DNA of 44,095 bases, from contig JARRPZ010000010.1 of assembly GCA_037382365.1 (NCBI GenBank), positions 1 through 44,095 on the forward strand, given 5' to 3'. The stretch is from Lentisalinibacter sp037382365. GTDB lineage: Bacteria; Pseudomonadota; Gammaproteobacteria; Steroidobacterales; Woeseiaceae. Both the position numbers and the translations under genes were made by a program. Positions 1 through 8,360 of this stretch are shown here, piece after piece; the first letter of the stretch is position 1; every line of letters starts with the position of its first letter. The notes under the pieces are model-generated. The model saw only the letters and a list, made by a program, of their open reading frames with translations. It was not told the DNA's origin and did not search any database.

Positions 1-421
1 GACTCAGCTTGTGGCTCGCGCCGGCCTCCCGCGACTCGTCCGGCTCCTCTTCTTCTTCCTCTCCGGTGTCCTCTTTCGCCTCCTGCCGGGCCTCGTCCGC
101 CGGGGCGTCAGCCGCTTCCAACTTCTCGCCGGCGGCGCGGTCTTCGTCCGATGCCCCACCGCTCTCCGGCTCGCCGCCACCTTCGCCTTCTGCCAGTACG
201 GCGATCACTTCTCCGCTGGTCACGGTCGTCCCGTCTGCGATCCTGATCTCCTGCAGGACACCGTCAGCCGGCGCCGGCACCTCCAGGACGACCTTGTCGG
301 TCTCGAGATCCACGAGGTTTTCGTCGCGGGAGACCCGCTCTCCTTCCTGCTTGTGCCAGGACACCAGCGTCGCATCCGAGACGGATTCGGGTAACTGCGG
401 GACTTTGACTTCGATACTCAT
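1..421 (-). CDS. sucB: Dihydrolipoamide succinyltransferase E2 of 2-oxoglutarate dehydrogenase, N-terminal part (runs off the window)
   Basis: E2 transfers the succinyl group from the E1-bound intermediate to CoA in the TCA cycle. Reading minus from the ATG at 421 gives MSIEVKVPQLPESVSDATL, the standard opening of SucB. A lipoyl domain of about 80 residues follows, and its ETDKVVLEV segment (about residues 40-48) contains the lysine that carries lipoate. After it comes a Glu/Ala/Asp-rich flexible linker, including a run of six glutamates. The peripheral-subunit-binding and catalytic domains lie beyond base 1. The gene sits 51 bases downstream of sucA on the same strand, so the two are very probably co-transcribed. 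No strong ribosome site is visible before the ATG. The linker is notably acidic, which is common in these proteins. Identity is clear although only about 140 residues are present. Confidence 0.95.
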   Translation of the reverse strand, partial: MSIEVKVPQLPESVSDATLVSWHKQEGERVSRDENLVDLETDKVVLEVPAPADGVLQEIRIADGTTVTSGEVIAVLAEGEGGGEPESGGASDEDRAAGEKLEAADAPADEARQEAKEDTGEEEEEEPDESREAGASHKLS

Positions 422-472
422 TGCTAGAGGATTCCGCTTTTGATGTCGTTCTTGCGTACTGCCGGGACCCTG

Positions 473-3331
473 TCAGTCCTCGTCGGCAGACTCGATAGCG
501 AGGGCAGCGGCGACCAGCGCCTCCTGCTGCTTGACGTGCAGTTTGAAAATACCCGAGGCAGGCGCCGCGGCATGTGGCCGTCCCGCATAAAACAGGGTGT
601 GGCGTGAGCGCAGTGGCTCCTGCAGCCGGTGCCGGATCTGATACCAGGCCCCCTGATTCTGAGGCTCCTCCTGGCACCACACGATATTCTCCGCGGCGGG
701 GTAATTCTGCAGTATCTCGGCGTAGTGCTCGATCGGGAACGGATAGAGCTGCTCGATGCGCACGATAGCGACGTCCTCGATCTCGTGCTCGCGCCGCGCC
801 TGCAGCAGATCGAAATAGACCTTGCCGCTGCAGAAGACCACCCGCTTCGCCTGCTTCCGATCGATGGCGTCGATTTCCGGGATCAGTGTCAGGAAGCGCC
901 CCTCGCTGAGATCACTGAGCGGCGACACCGAGAGCTTGTGCCGCAACAGGCTCTTCGGCGTCATCACGATCAGCGGTTTGCGGAATGAGCGCAGCATCTG
1001 ACGGCGCAGCATGTGGAACATCTGCGAAGGCGTCGAGGGGACGCACACCTGCATGTTGTGCTCGGCACACAGTTGCAGGAAACGCTCCAGGCGCGCCGAG
1101 GAGTGCTCCGGCCCCTGTCCTTCATACCCGTGCGGCAGGAACAGGGTCAGCCCGCAGAGTCGGCCCCATTTCGCCTCGCCGGAGCTGATGAACTGATCGA
1201 TGACCACCTGGGCGCCGTTCGCGAAGTCCCCGAACTGGGCCTCCCAGATGACGAGTGCGTTCGGATCGGTCGTCGCAAAGCCGTACTCGAATCCGAGCAC
1301 GGCCTCCTCGGACAGCAGCGAATCGTTGACCGTGAAGGCGTGGGGACGATCGACCACATGCTTCAGCGGCACGTACTCGCGTCCTTCCGGCTGACCATGC
1401 AGCACGGCGTGGCGATGGAAGAACGTGCCGCGGCCACTGTCCTGCCCCGTGACCCGCACGTCATAGCCATCCTCGATGAGGGAGGCGTAGGCCATCGTCT
1501 CGGCGAAACCCCAGTCCATGTCGAGTTCGGACCCCGCCATCTTGCGCCGATCGTCCATGATCCGCTGGACGCGGGAATGCAGTTCGAATTCCTTCGGTAC
1601 CTCGACGATGTGGGCCGCGAGCGCCTCGACGCGTTCGACGCCGATCGCCGTGACGACGTGCTGGTCCCAGTCGGCGTCGCGATAGCCGCTCCAGTCCACG
1701 GTGAACTCGTTACCGATCATGCCGAGCGCGGCCTGGGGTACGGGTTGCCCCTCGTCGAGCCGGTTCCGGTAGGCGGCCGTCATGTTCTCGAGCGCCTCGT
1801 CGTCCAGCACGCCGGCCTCTTTCAGCCTGCGGGCATAGATCTCGCGGGTCGTAGGATGCTCACGAATGCGCCGGTACATCACCGGCTGGGTCGCAGCCGG
1901 CTCGTCCGCCTCGTTGTGCCCGTGGCGTCGATAACAGACGAGATCGATCACCACATCCTTGTTGAAATGCTGCCGATACGCGAGCGCGAGCCGCGTCACC
2001 AGCACGACGGCTTCCGGATCATCCGCATTCACGTGAAATACCGGCGCTTCGATCATCTTCGCGACGTCGCTGCAATACGGCGTGCTGCGTGCATCCTGGG
2101 GGTCGCTGGTCGTGAACCCGATCTGGTTGTTGACGACGATGTGCAAGGTGCCGCCGGTACGGAAGCCGCGGGCCTGGGACATCTGGAAGGTCTCGGTCAC
2201 GACCCCCTGTCCGGCGAAAGCCGCGTCGCCGTGGATCAGCACGGGCAGGATCTCGTCGCGCTCCACGTCGCCGCGGCGCTGCTGACGGGCCCGGACGGAA
2301 CCCTCGACGACCGGATCGACGATCTCCAGATGCGAGGGGTTGAAGGCCAGTGCGATATGGACGTTGCCACCGGATGTTCGGATGTCGGAGGAGAAGCCCA
2401 TGTGGTACTTCACGTCGCCAGAGCCGGACAGAGCCTCCAGGTCGACCTTGCCTTCGAACTCCGAGAACAGCTCCTCGGGACTCTTGCCGAGCAGATTGAC
2501 GAGGACGTTGATGCGGCCCCGGTGGGCCATGCCGATCACGACTTCCTTGATACCGCTTTCGCCGCCTCGCTGGATCAGGTCATCGAGCAGCGGGATCAGG
2601 CTGTCGCCTCCTTCCAGCGAAAAGCGCTTCTGGCCCACGTAACGGGTATGCAGATAGCGCTCGATGCCCTCCGCGCGCACGAGTTGTTCCATGATCCAGC
2701 GGCGCTGCTCGGCGTCGAGCTGCTGGTCCGCCATCGCGCGTTCGAAGCGCTCACGCAGCCACAGACGTTCGCGGGCGCGCGAGATGTGCGCGAATTCGGC
2801 GCCGATCTTGCCGCAATAGATCTTGCGAAGCAGCGCAAGGATATCGCGCAACTTCATCCGCTCGTGGCCGGTACCGGCCAGGCCGCCGGTGTAGAACTCG
2901 TCGCCCAGGTCCTCGTCGCTCAGACCCAGGAAGTCGAACTTGAGGACGGCCGGCACGTGCCTTTCCTGCAGCCCGAGCGGATCGAGATCGGCAATCTGGT
3001 GACCCCGCAGGCTGTACACCTGGATGAGTCGTGATACCGCCGCCTGCTTCTCGCTCGCCGTGCCGGCGCGCGGTGCCCGGCCGCGGGTGACGACGGTACC
3101 CGCCCGTCCGTTCCCGCCGTCGACACGAGCGCGCTCGCGGAATGCCTCGCGGATCGGGCCGTGAGGGACGTCCGCACTCGCGTCCCCACCGAGTTCGCCG
3201 AAGTAGCGGCGCCAGCGCTCGGGCACCGCTTTCGGGTCATCCAGGTACTGTTCGTAGAGTGCCTCGACGGCGCTGGCATTGCTGCCAAAGAGCGGCGTTG
3301 ATGCGTACTGCTCTTTCAGCGACTGTGACAT
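473..3331 (-). CDS. sucA: 2-oxoglutarate dehydrogenase E1 component
   Basis: This is the thiamine-diphosphate-dependent decarboxylase that takes 2-oxoglutarate and succinylates the E2 lipoyl group. The protein has 952 residues, close to the usual 930-950. The N-terminal helix that docks to E2 is present (SLKEQYASTPLFGSNA, residues 4-19). Active-site segments follow in order: GMAHRGRINVL (267-277), HGDAAFAGQG (367-376, TPP/Mg binding) and NNQIGFTT (401-408). The C-terminal half is a transketolase-like pyrimidine-binding domain with WEAQFGDFANGAQ. The ATG at 3331 gives the normal N-terminus. It is the first gene of a sucAB operon; the usual upstream sdh genes are absent, because the next gene upstream is an unrelated membrane protein on the same strand. 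A possible promoter lies at about 3405. Confidence 0.97.
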   Translation of the reverse strand: MSQSLKEQYASTPLFGSNASAVEALYEQYLDDPKAVPERWRRYFGELGGDASADVPHGPIREAFRERARVDGGNGRAGTVVTRGRAPRAGTASEKQAAVSRLIQVYSLRGHQIADLDPLGLQERHVPAVLKFDFLGLSDEDLGDEFYTGGLAGTGHERMKLRDILALLRKIYCGKIGAEFAHISRARERLWLRERFERAMADQQLDAEQRRWIMEQLVRAEGIERYLHTRYVGQKRFSLEGGDSLIPLLDDLIQRGGESGIKEVVIGMAHRGRINVLVNLLGKSPEELFSEFEGKVDLEALSGSGDVKYHMGFSSDIRTSGGNVHIALAFNPSHLEIVDPVVEGSVRARQQRRGDVERDEILPVLIHGDAAFAGQGVVTETFQMSQARGFRTGGTLHIVVNNQIGFTTSDPQDARSTPYCSDVAKMIEAPVFHVNADDPEAVVLVTRLALAYRQHFNKDVVIDLVCYRRHGHNEADEPAATQPVMYRRIREHPTTREIYARRLKEAGVLDDEALENMTAAYRNRLDEGQPVPQAALGMIGNEFTVDWSGYRDADWDQHVVTAIGVERVEALAAHIVEVPKEFELHSRVQRIMDDRRKMAGSELDMDWGFAETMAYASLIEDGYDVRVTGQDSGRGTFFHRHAVLHGQPEGREYVPLKHVVDRPHAFTVNDSLLSEEAVLGFEYGFATTDPNALVIWEAQFGDFANGAQVVIDQFISSGEAKWGRLCGLTLFLPHGYEGQGPEHSSARLERFLQLCAEHNMQVCVPSTPSQMFHMLRRQMLRSFRKPLIVMTPKSLLRHKLSVSPLSDLSEGRFLTLIPEIDAIDRKQAKRVVFCSGKVYFDLLQARREHEIEDVAIVRIEQLYPFPIEHYAEILQNYPAAENIVWCQEEPQNQGAWYQIRHRLQEPLRSRHTLFYAGRPHAAAPASGIFKLHVKQQEALVAAALAIESADED

Positions 3332-3404
3332 AACAAAAGGAAACCCGCCGGAGCTACTCTGCAGCCCGCAGCAAACGAAAGACAGCGAACAATCAGGAGG
3401 CGCT

Positions 3405-3410
3405 AGTTTA
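3405..3410 (-). promoter_or_regulatory. Possible -10 element of the sucAB promoter
   Basis: The minus strand reads TAAACT here, about 75 bases upstream of the sucA start, in the 135-base gap before the DUF5658 gene. No convincing -35 is visible, so this is a weak eye-made call. Confidence 0.3.
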
Positions 3411-3466
3411 GCGGATGCCCTTCCCCCAGGGAAAGCATCGGATCACTCTCGCGCCGCCGGGGCGCC

Positions 3467-3964
3467 TCAGATGATGCCGAGAGCCAGCAGTCCGAGATAC
3501 TCGTAGCAGATCAGGCAGGCGTAGCCGCAGAAGAATGCGGTGATCAGCAGACCGACACGCACGCGGCGGAAGAGCAGCACGCGGCTGGTGTAGACGAGCA
3601 GCAGGAGACCGAGACCGGTCATCAGGAATTTCGTGCCCACGAAGAGCTGGGTGTCCCGGTCGATCAGGACGCGCATCACCGGATTCATCTCGATGGCGCC
3701 CCGGTCGAGCAGCTGCAGTGTGAAGAAGGCGTCGGTGACGCTCAGCAGCATGACGCCCACGCCCAGGAAAAAGAGCCAGGGGTGGTGCCAGTCGCTGAAG
3801 GGGTGGGCCCGATCGTGGGCGCGCCGCGTCGTGCGTCGCCGCGAGCGCAGGAAACCGTAGCAGACGGTACGCCAGCCGAAACGTCGGCGGTCAACATCGC
3901 GACGTTCGACCGGGATCGCATTGATTCCGACGGGGATCGTTACCGGGGGGCTGATTCGACGCAT
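3467..3964 (-). CDS. DUF5658-family integral membrane protein
   Basis: This is a protein of about 165 residues with unknown function. A basic, arginine-rich cytoplasmic N-terminus (about 60 residues) is followed by three hydrophobic segments: around WLFFLGVGVMLLSVTDAFF, around FLMTGLGLLLLVYTSRVLL and around LLITAFFCGYACLICYEYL. The D-F-T near the end of helix 1 and the EMNPVM motif just after it are typical of the DUF5658 family. I chose the ATG at 3964 (MRRISPPV) because AAGGAG stands about 10 bases upstream. An in-frame upstream start at 4153 would add 63 low-complexity residues with no family resemblance. The gene is transcribed toward sucA but separated from it by 135 bases. Family assignment is by motif recognition only. 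Confidence 0.75.
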   Translation of the reverse strand: MRRISPPVTIPVGINAIPVERRDVDRRRFGWRTVCYGFLRSRRRTTRRAHDRAHPFSDWHHPWLFFLGVGVMLLSVTDAFFTLQLLDRGAIEMNPVMRVLIDRDTQLFVGTKFLMTGLGLLLLVYTSRVLLFRRVRVGLLITAFFCGYACLICYEYLGLLALGII

Positions 3965-4184
3965 GGCTACACGACTCCTTTCCTGACGGCCTGCAACCGC
4001 GATCTGCAAGAAGCGCGCCGATCCGTGGATTGTCGATATCTGACAGGCATTTACCGTCGTGCCGATGCGCCGCCCCCTGCCCTGCCTGTAAGATTCTCCG
4101 ACGCCGTCCCGGTGCAATGGTTGTTCCGGACACAACCCACCTGGAGATTCCAATTTAACTAAATCCTTTAACTATCTGTATTTC

Positions 4185-5114
4185 ATGATGAAGATATCCT
4201 CTTTACTGATGCTTTCGTACGCCATCATCGGCGCTGTCGCGTGTACCGTGACCAGCCGGCCTGAAGTCCCTCCGGTCCGGCAGACCGCGGGAGCGGACGG
4301 GGTGCCGATCGCTTACGAGATCAGCGGCGTGGACCGTGGCGGGCCGACCCTCGTACTGATTCACGGGTGGAACTGCGATCGGCGCTACTGGGCGCAGGCG
4401 GCTGAGCGACTCGCCGAGCACTTCCGGGTAGTCGCTCTCGACCTCGGTGGACACGGCGAGTCCGGGACGGACCGTGCGGACTGGTCGATCGCCTCCTTCG
4501 GCGAGGACGTCGCGAGTGTCGTACGGGATCAGAACCTGCGCCGCGTTGTCCTCGTCGGACACTCGATGGGTGGGCCGGTCGCTCTGGATGCCGCCGCGCG
4601 TCTGCCCGGGCGGGTCATCGGTGTCATCGGCGTGGATACATTCCACGCCGTCGACGATCCGCCGCCCGCTGACCTGGAAGATCGCCTCGAGCCGTTCAGA
4701 CGGGACTTGCCGACGGCGCTCGCTACGCTGGATCCGATCTTCTTCGCGCCGTCCACGGACCCTGCGCTCGCCGACTGGATACGGCGCGACATGGCGGCCG
4801 CGCCGCCCCGGGTATCGACCCCGGCGCTGCGCAGCCTGGTTCGCTACGACGAGTTCGCGGCACTCGCCACGCTCGACGTCCCCGCCGCCGCCATCAACGC
4901 CGACATCCAACGAACGAATGTCGATGCACTCCGCCGGGCACGGCCCGGATTCGAGGTCGTCATCGTCGAGGACGCCGGCCATTTCCTCATGATGGAAAAG
5001 CCCGATGAATTCGCCCGGGAGCTGCGCGGTGTCATCACCGGATGGACGTCCATCGCGTCGTCCGCGGCGGCCGCTCCCGTCAGCGGCCCGCTTCCCGCAG
5101 CATCCACGCAATGA
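4185..5114 (+). CDS. Lipoprotein alpha/beta hydrolase
   Basis: This is a serine hydrolase of the alpha/beta fold (309 residues) with unknown substrate. The N-terminus is a lipoprotein signal peptide ending in IGAVAC (Cys20). The residue after Cys is Thr rather than Asp, so outer-membrane sorting is expected. Family signatures are the oxyanion-hole HGW (60-62), the nucleophile elbow GHSMGG (Ser127) and the late DAGHF motif, whose His (about residue 274) completes the triad. The last 20 or so residues are Ala/Ser/Pro-rich and probably disordered. Two adjacent ATGs (4185, 4188) could start it; neither has a clear ribosome site. The upstream region is AT-rich relative to its surroundings. The 3' end overlaps the convergent cytochrome gene by 35 bases. 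Confidence 0.85.
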   Translation: MMKISSLLMLSYAIIGAVACTVTSRPEVPPVRQTAGADGVPIAYEISGVDRGGPTLVLIHGWNCDRRYWAQAAERLAEHFRVVALDLGGHGESGTDRADWSIASFGEDVASVVRDQNLRRVVLVGHSMGGPVALDAAARLPGRVIGVIGVDTFHAVDDPPPADLEDRLEPFRRDLPTALATLDPIFFAPSTDPALADWIRRDMAAAPPRVSTPALRSLVRYDEFAALATLDVPAAAINADIQRTNVDALRRARPGFEVVIVEDAGHFLMMEKPDEFARELRGVITGWTSIASSAAAAPVSGPLPAASTQ

Positions 5115-5574
5115 GATCCCGCCGGTCCTCCGGCCGCCGCATGCCTGCGTAGCTCATGCGGTTCCCGGGCAGGAACAGATACGGGTTGGTGATCCACGAG
5201 TCCATGGTCCGCGGTGTCCAGACGAAATCGGCCTGTTCCAGCACCCGGGAGTAGGGGAAATCCGCGACGGCGCCAGCCGGACGCCCGAATATGCCGTGGA
5301 GGCTCGGGCCGGCCAGATTCGGACCGCCGGGCTCGATGGCATGGCAGGCCCGACACTGGAGGTACAGGCTCCGGCCACGGTCCGGATCGGCGTCGATATA
5401 GGGAGCCGAGGACAGGTACTCCGCCACATCCAGCAGGGTCTGATCACCGATCGTCGCCGCGGTGATCGCCGGTTGCCGACCGGCCGTGCCGGACCCCGGC
5501 CCGCAGCCCGCGACGATCAGCGCAGCGAGACAGGCAGCGATCGCGCGCCTGCCAAGGGCTCCGCAGTCGATCAC
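5080..5574 (-). CDS. Class I c-type cytochrome, predicted lipoprotein
   Basis: This is a small monohaem electron carrier of the cell envelope. Starting at the GTG at 5574 the protein has 164 residues. It has a lipoprotein signal peptide ending LIVAGC (Cys24), the haem-attachment motif CRACH (74-78) and a distal methionine candidate in GNRMSYAGM. The pattern GPNLAGPSLHGIFGR after the haem site, then TW..PN.Y.F.PG..M.Y.G, is classic cytochrome c2-like. I chose the GTG because it overlaps the stop of the upstream cysteine hydrolase as GTGA and gives a signal peptide of normal length. An ATG at 5610 would add 12 residues. The two genes are therefore probably translationally coupled. The partner redox enzyme cannot be told from the sequence. 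Confidence 0.88.
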   Translation of the reverse strand: MIDCGALGRRAIAACLAALIVAGCGPGSGTAGRQPAITAATIGDQTLLDVAEYLSSAPYIDADPDRGRSLYLQCRACHAIEPGGPNLAGPSLHGIFGRPAGAVADFPYSRVLEQADFVWTPRTMDSWITNPYLFLPGNRMSYAGMRRPEDRRDLIAWMLREAGR

Positions 5575-6209
5575 GCGCGACGCTCGACGCCCCTGCTGCC
5601 GCGGAACCATTCCATCAGCGCCTCGGCGTCGGTGAGTTCACAGTAGCGCTTCCCGACATCCGACAGATTCGCCCGGTGCGGTCCGTCATCCACGTCCCCG
5701 ACACAGTCCACCGGCACGAAAACCCGGTAACCGTGGGAGAAGGCGTCGACGACCGAGGCCCGCACGCAACCGCTGGTGGTACAACCCGTGACGATCACCG
5801 AATCGACGCGCTCCTTGTGCAGGAAGGTCGTGAGCGGCGTCGCAAAGAAGATGGACGGCGCACTCTTCGCAAAATTGAAGTCGTAATCCGGCTCGTCGAT
5901 GCGCGGATCCATCGCCGTACAGGGATGGCCGAAGTAGAAATCCTCGTGCACCGCCGCCACCTTCCAGAACGGCACGTCCCGGGGACTGTCGTAAGCCGTG
6001 AAGCACTTGGCAACGGGCACGTGCTGCTGTCGGGCGACCTGCAGGAGTTCTGCCGTCCGCTCCACCGCACTGTTCACCATCGGCAGTCCACCGAGCGGAT
6101 ATCGAGGGTCCGTGAAGGCCAGCTGGAAATCCACGACGACCACGGCCGGCCGGTCACCGAATTCGATCACGCCGCTGCCGTAGCCCACGTCCTGATACTT
6201 GTCGCTCAT
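5571..6209 (-). CDS. Cysteine hydrolase, isochorismatase / N-carbamoylsarcosine amidase type
   Basis: This is a hydrolase of 212 residues in the isochorismatase-like superfamily. The catalytic triad is readable: Asp27 in VVVVDFQLAF, Lys115 in FNFAKSAPS and Cys148 in TGCTTSGCVRAS. The last motif is the form found in N-carbamoylsarcosine amidase and related amidases rather than in true isochorismatases, so an amide substrate is most likely. No signal peptide is seen, so it should be cytoplasmic. The start at 6209 is fixed by a strong GGAGGT (bases 6215-6220, minus) spaced normally. It forms a two-gene unit with the downstream cytochrome (GTGA overlap). The exact substrate is unknown. Confidence 0.87.
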   Translation of the reverse strand: MSDKYQDVGYGSGVIEFGDRPAVVVVDFQLAFTDPRYPLGGLPMVNSAVERTAELLQVARQQHVPVAKCFTAYDSPRDVPFWKVAAVHEDFYFGHPCTAMDPRIDEPDYDFNFAKSAPSIFFATPLTTFLHKERVDSVIVTGCTTSGCVRASVVDAFSHGYRVFVPVDCVGDVDDGPHRANLSDVGKRYCELTDAEALMEWFRGSRGVERRA

Positions 6210-6231
6210 CCAACACCTCCCTTCCGCTCGC

Positions 6232-6249
6232 CCGGCCGACGACGGCCGG
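6232..6249. repeat. GC-rich inverted repeat between two minus-strand genes
   Basis: CCGGCCG and CGGCCGG form a perfect 7-bp stem around a 4-base loop. It lies between the thiopurine methyltransferase stop and the cysteine hydrolase start, and may act as an mRNA hairpin. There is no T tract, so it is not a canonical terminator. Confidence 0.5.
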
Positions 6250-6259
6250 CGGTCCCCGC

Positions 6260-6265
6260 ATTCTA
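6260..6265 (-). promoter_or_regulatory. Possible -10 element for the cysteine hydrolase-cytochrome pair
   Basis: TAGAAT on the minus strand, about 50 bases upstream of the hydrolase start. The -35 is poor. The same hexamer appears upstream of tRNA-Arg (11040-11045). Confidence 0.3.
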
Positions 6266-6273
6266 GCAGGGGC

Positions 6274-6966
6274 TCACCGATAGCGGTCCAGCCGATAGAC
6301 GGTCTCTTCCATGCGGCTCAGGCCACGCTCGGCGAAGCGCGGATTGGCCGCAAGGATATCCATGCGCGAGGCGAGGACCGTCACGTCGAAGCGGCCCGCC
6401 GCGAGTTCGTGCACCTCTGCGTCGGGGACGGGGAACGGCGGCCCGTCCATTTCTCCCGCCGGATAGTCGAGAGCGACCAGCAGCACCGGCGCGCCCGGCC
6501 TCAGCAGCGCCGCGAGCTTTTCCACGTAACGCGGGCGCAGATCGGCCGGCAGGGCGACGAGCGCGGCGCGATCGTAGGCCGCGTCCAGTCGGCCGGTGAC
6601 CGCCGGTTCCAGTGAGAAGAAGTCGCCACAGACGATCGTGACGAGCCCATGCGACCAGAGCTGGAAGCCGCCGGCATGGCGCCGTGCCGGCACGATGCCG
6701 GCCTCGTCGTAGTAGGCTGCGATCGCCAGCGGACTCAGCTCGTTCCCCACGACCCGATACCCGCATCCTGCCAGCCAGGTGAGATCGTGTGATTTGCCAC
6801 AGAGCGGGACGAATACCCGGGATCCCGCGGGCAGACCCAGCTGCGGCCACCACCGCTCGAGTTGCGGATTCACCTCCGCCTGGTGGAACCCGGTGCGCCC
6901 TTCCTCCCAACGCTCGAGCCAGGCCGCATGTTCACGCTCGCTGTCGACCCGCCACTGTTCCGCCAT
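6274..6966 (-). CDS. tpm: Thiopurine S-methyltransferase (TPMT family)
   Basis: This is a SAM-dependent methyltransferase of 230 residues. In bacteria the family detoxifies tellurite, selenite and thiols, but the real substrate here is unproven. Family landmarks are WLERWEEGRTGFHQ near the N-terminus, RVFVPLCGKSHDLTWLA (SAM-binding motif I), VVGNELSPLAI, VTIVCGDFFSLEP and YDRAALVALPADLRPRYVEKL, all in the usual order. The start at 6966 (MAEQWRVD) is preceded by GGGAG at a 7-base spacing. An ATG six codons upstream lacks this, and longer upstream reading would run into the divergent glgC promoter. Length agrees with bacterial TPMTs (about 215-230). The gene is divergent from glgC. Confidence 0.93.
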   Translation of the reverse strand: MAEQWRVDSEREHAAWLERWEEGRTGFHQAEVNPQLERWWPQLGLPAGSRVFVPLCGKSHDLTWLAGCGYRVVGNELSPLAIAAYYDEAGIVPARRHAGGFQLWSHGLVTIVCGDFFSLEPAVTGRLDAAYDRAALVALPADLRPRYVEKLAALLRPGAPVLLVALDYPAGEMDGPPFPVPDAEVHELAAGRFDVTVLASRMDILAANPRFAERGLSRMEETVYRLDRYR

Positions 6967-7005
6967 TCTTGCTCTCCCGGTCATAGGCAGCCGCAATCGG
7001 GAGCC

Positions 7006-7011
7006 TATAAT
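7006..7011 (+). promoter_or_regulatory. Probable -10 element of the glgCA promoter
   Basis: A perfect TATAAT lies 85 bases before the glgC start, in the divergent tpm-glgC gap. The -35 region is not consensus, so the promoter may need an activator. Confidence 0.45.
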
Positions 7012-7095
7012 GGGACGCACCCGCAATGGTACCCATCCCCGTGCGCGGCCATGTCGACCGCCGCGGGAGAAGTAAACGTCGCGCCGAGGTCGATC

Positions 7096-8346
7096 ATGAA
7101 CCAGGAACTGAGTCCCCGTTTCGTCAGCCAGCTCACCCGGGAGACGGTCGCCGTCATCATGGCCGGTGGACGCGGCGCGAGGCTGCGGGACCTCACCGAG
7201 CTGCGGGCCAAGCCCGCCACGCCTTTCGGCGGGAAATTCCGCATCATCGACTTCGTGCTGTCGAATTGCGTCAATTCGGGCATCCGCCGGATATCCGTAC
7301 TCACCCAGTACAAGGCGCATTCCCTAATCCAGCACCTGCAGCGAGGCTGGGGATACTTGCGGGGCGAACTCGGCGAATTCGTGCAGATCCTGCCGGCGCA
7401 ACAGCAGCTCGGCGAGATGTGGTATCGGGGAACCGCCGACAGCGTGTACCAGAATCTGGACGTACTCCTGGCCGGAAATCCCCGCTATGTGCTGGTCCTC
7501 GCAGGCGACCACATCTACAAGATGGACTATGGCCCGATGCTCGCCCACCACGCTCAGACCGGGGCGGACGTCACCGTCGGTGTCATCAGCGTGCCCCGGC
7601 AGGAAGCCACGGGATTCGGTGTCATGACAGTCGACGACGACGGCTGCGTGATCCGCTTCGCCGAGAAACCAGCCGAGCCCGAGCCGATGCCGGATGATCC
7701 CGACCTGGCCCTCGCCTCCATGGGCATCTATGTATTCGATGCGGAATTCCTGCGTAAACGACTGACGAGCGATGCCGAAGATGGGAGCTCCGACCACGAT
7801 TTTGGTAAGAACATCATCCCGGGTGCCATCGACCGTGACGCGGTCTACGCCTACGCCTTCCGGGACGTGAAGACGCTGGCCCAGTATTACTGGCGGGACG
7901 TCGGAACGGTAGATGCGTTCTTCCAGGCCAATCTCGAACTGACCGCGGCAATGCCGGAACTCAATCTGCACGACAAGAGCTGGCCGATATGGACCTACCA
8001 GGAGCAGCTCCCGCCTGCCAAGTTCGTCTACGACAGCGACGATTGCCGGGGCGCGGCGATCGACTCCCTCGTCTCGGGCGGCTGCATCGTATCCGGCGCC
8101 TCCGTCAGCAAATCGGTCCTATTCTCCAGCGTCGTCGTGCACCGCTATTCCAAACTCGACCAGTGCGTCGTACTGCCCGGCGCCGAGATCGGCGAGCACA
8201 GTGACATCCGGCGCGCGATCATCGACGAGAATTGCGTGCTGCCTGCCGGGACCGTCATCGGGCGGGACCGGGAGGCGGACGCACGGCGATTCCATGTGAC
8301 GGACGACGGCGTCGCACTGGTCTGCCCGCACATGCTGACCGGCTGA
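7096..8346 (+). CDS. glgC: Glucose-1-phosphate adenylyltransferase (ADP-glucose pyrophosphorylase)
   Basis: GlgC makes ADP-glucose from ATP and glucose-1-phosphate, the committed step of bacterial glycogen synthesis. The 416-residue protein has the nucleotidyltransferase signature AGGRGARLRDLTELRAKP, then TPFGGKFRIIDFVLSNC, the YRGTADSVYQN segment, LAGDHIYKMDY and FAEKP for the sugar-phosphate site. The C-terminal part is a left-handed beta-helix domain with hexapeptide-like repeats. The ATG at 7096 has GAGG 7 bases upstream. Upstream in-frame codons lack family similarity. It is followed after 14 bases by glgA. The full length is normal for proteobacterial GlgC (about 420). Confidence 0.97.
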   Translation: MNQELSPRFVSQLTRETVAVIMAGGRGARLRDLTELRAKPATPFGGKFRIIDFVLSNCVNSGIRRISVLTQYKAHSLIQHLQRGWGYLRGELGEFVQILPAQQQLGEMWYRGTADSVYQNLDVLLAGNPRYVLVLAGDHIYKMDYGPMLAHHAQTGADVTVGVISVPRQEATGFGVMTVDDDGCVIRFAEKPAEPEPMPDDPDLALASMGIYVFDAEFLRKRLTSDAEDGSSDHDFGKNIIPGAIDRDAVYAYAFRDVKTLAQYYWRDVGTVDAFFQANLELTAAMPELNLHDKSWPIWTYQEQLPPAKFVYDSDDCRGAAIDSLVSGGCIVSGASVSKSVLFSSVVVHRYSKLDQCVVLPGAEIGEHSDIRRAIIDENCVLPAGTVIGRDREADARRFHVTDDGVALVCPHMLTG

Positions 8347-8360
8347 GCGGTACCGGCGGG

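Noticed and set aside
1013..3034. A 673-codon open frame on the plus strand opposite sucA
   Set aside because: It is antisense to a gene with full family similarity, has no recognisable domain and reflects GC-rich codon bias.
3965..4153. N-terminal extension of the DUF5658 protein
   Set aside because: It has no family similarity and the AAGGAG site supports the ATG at 3964.
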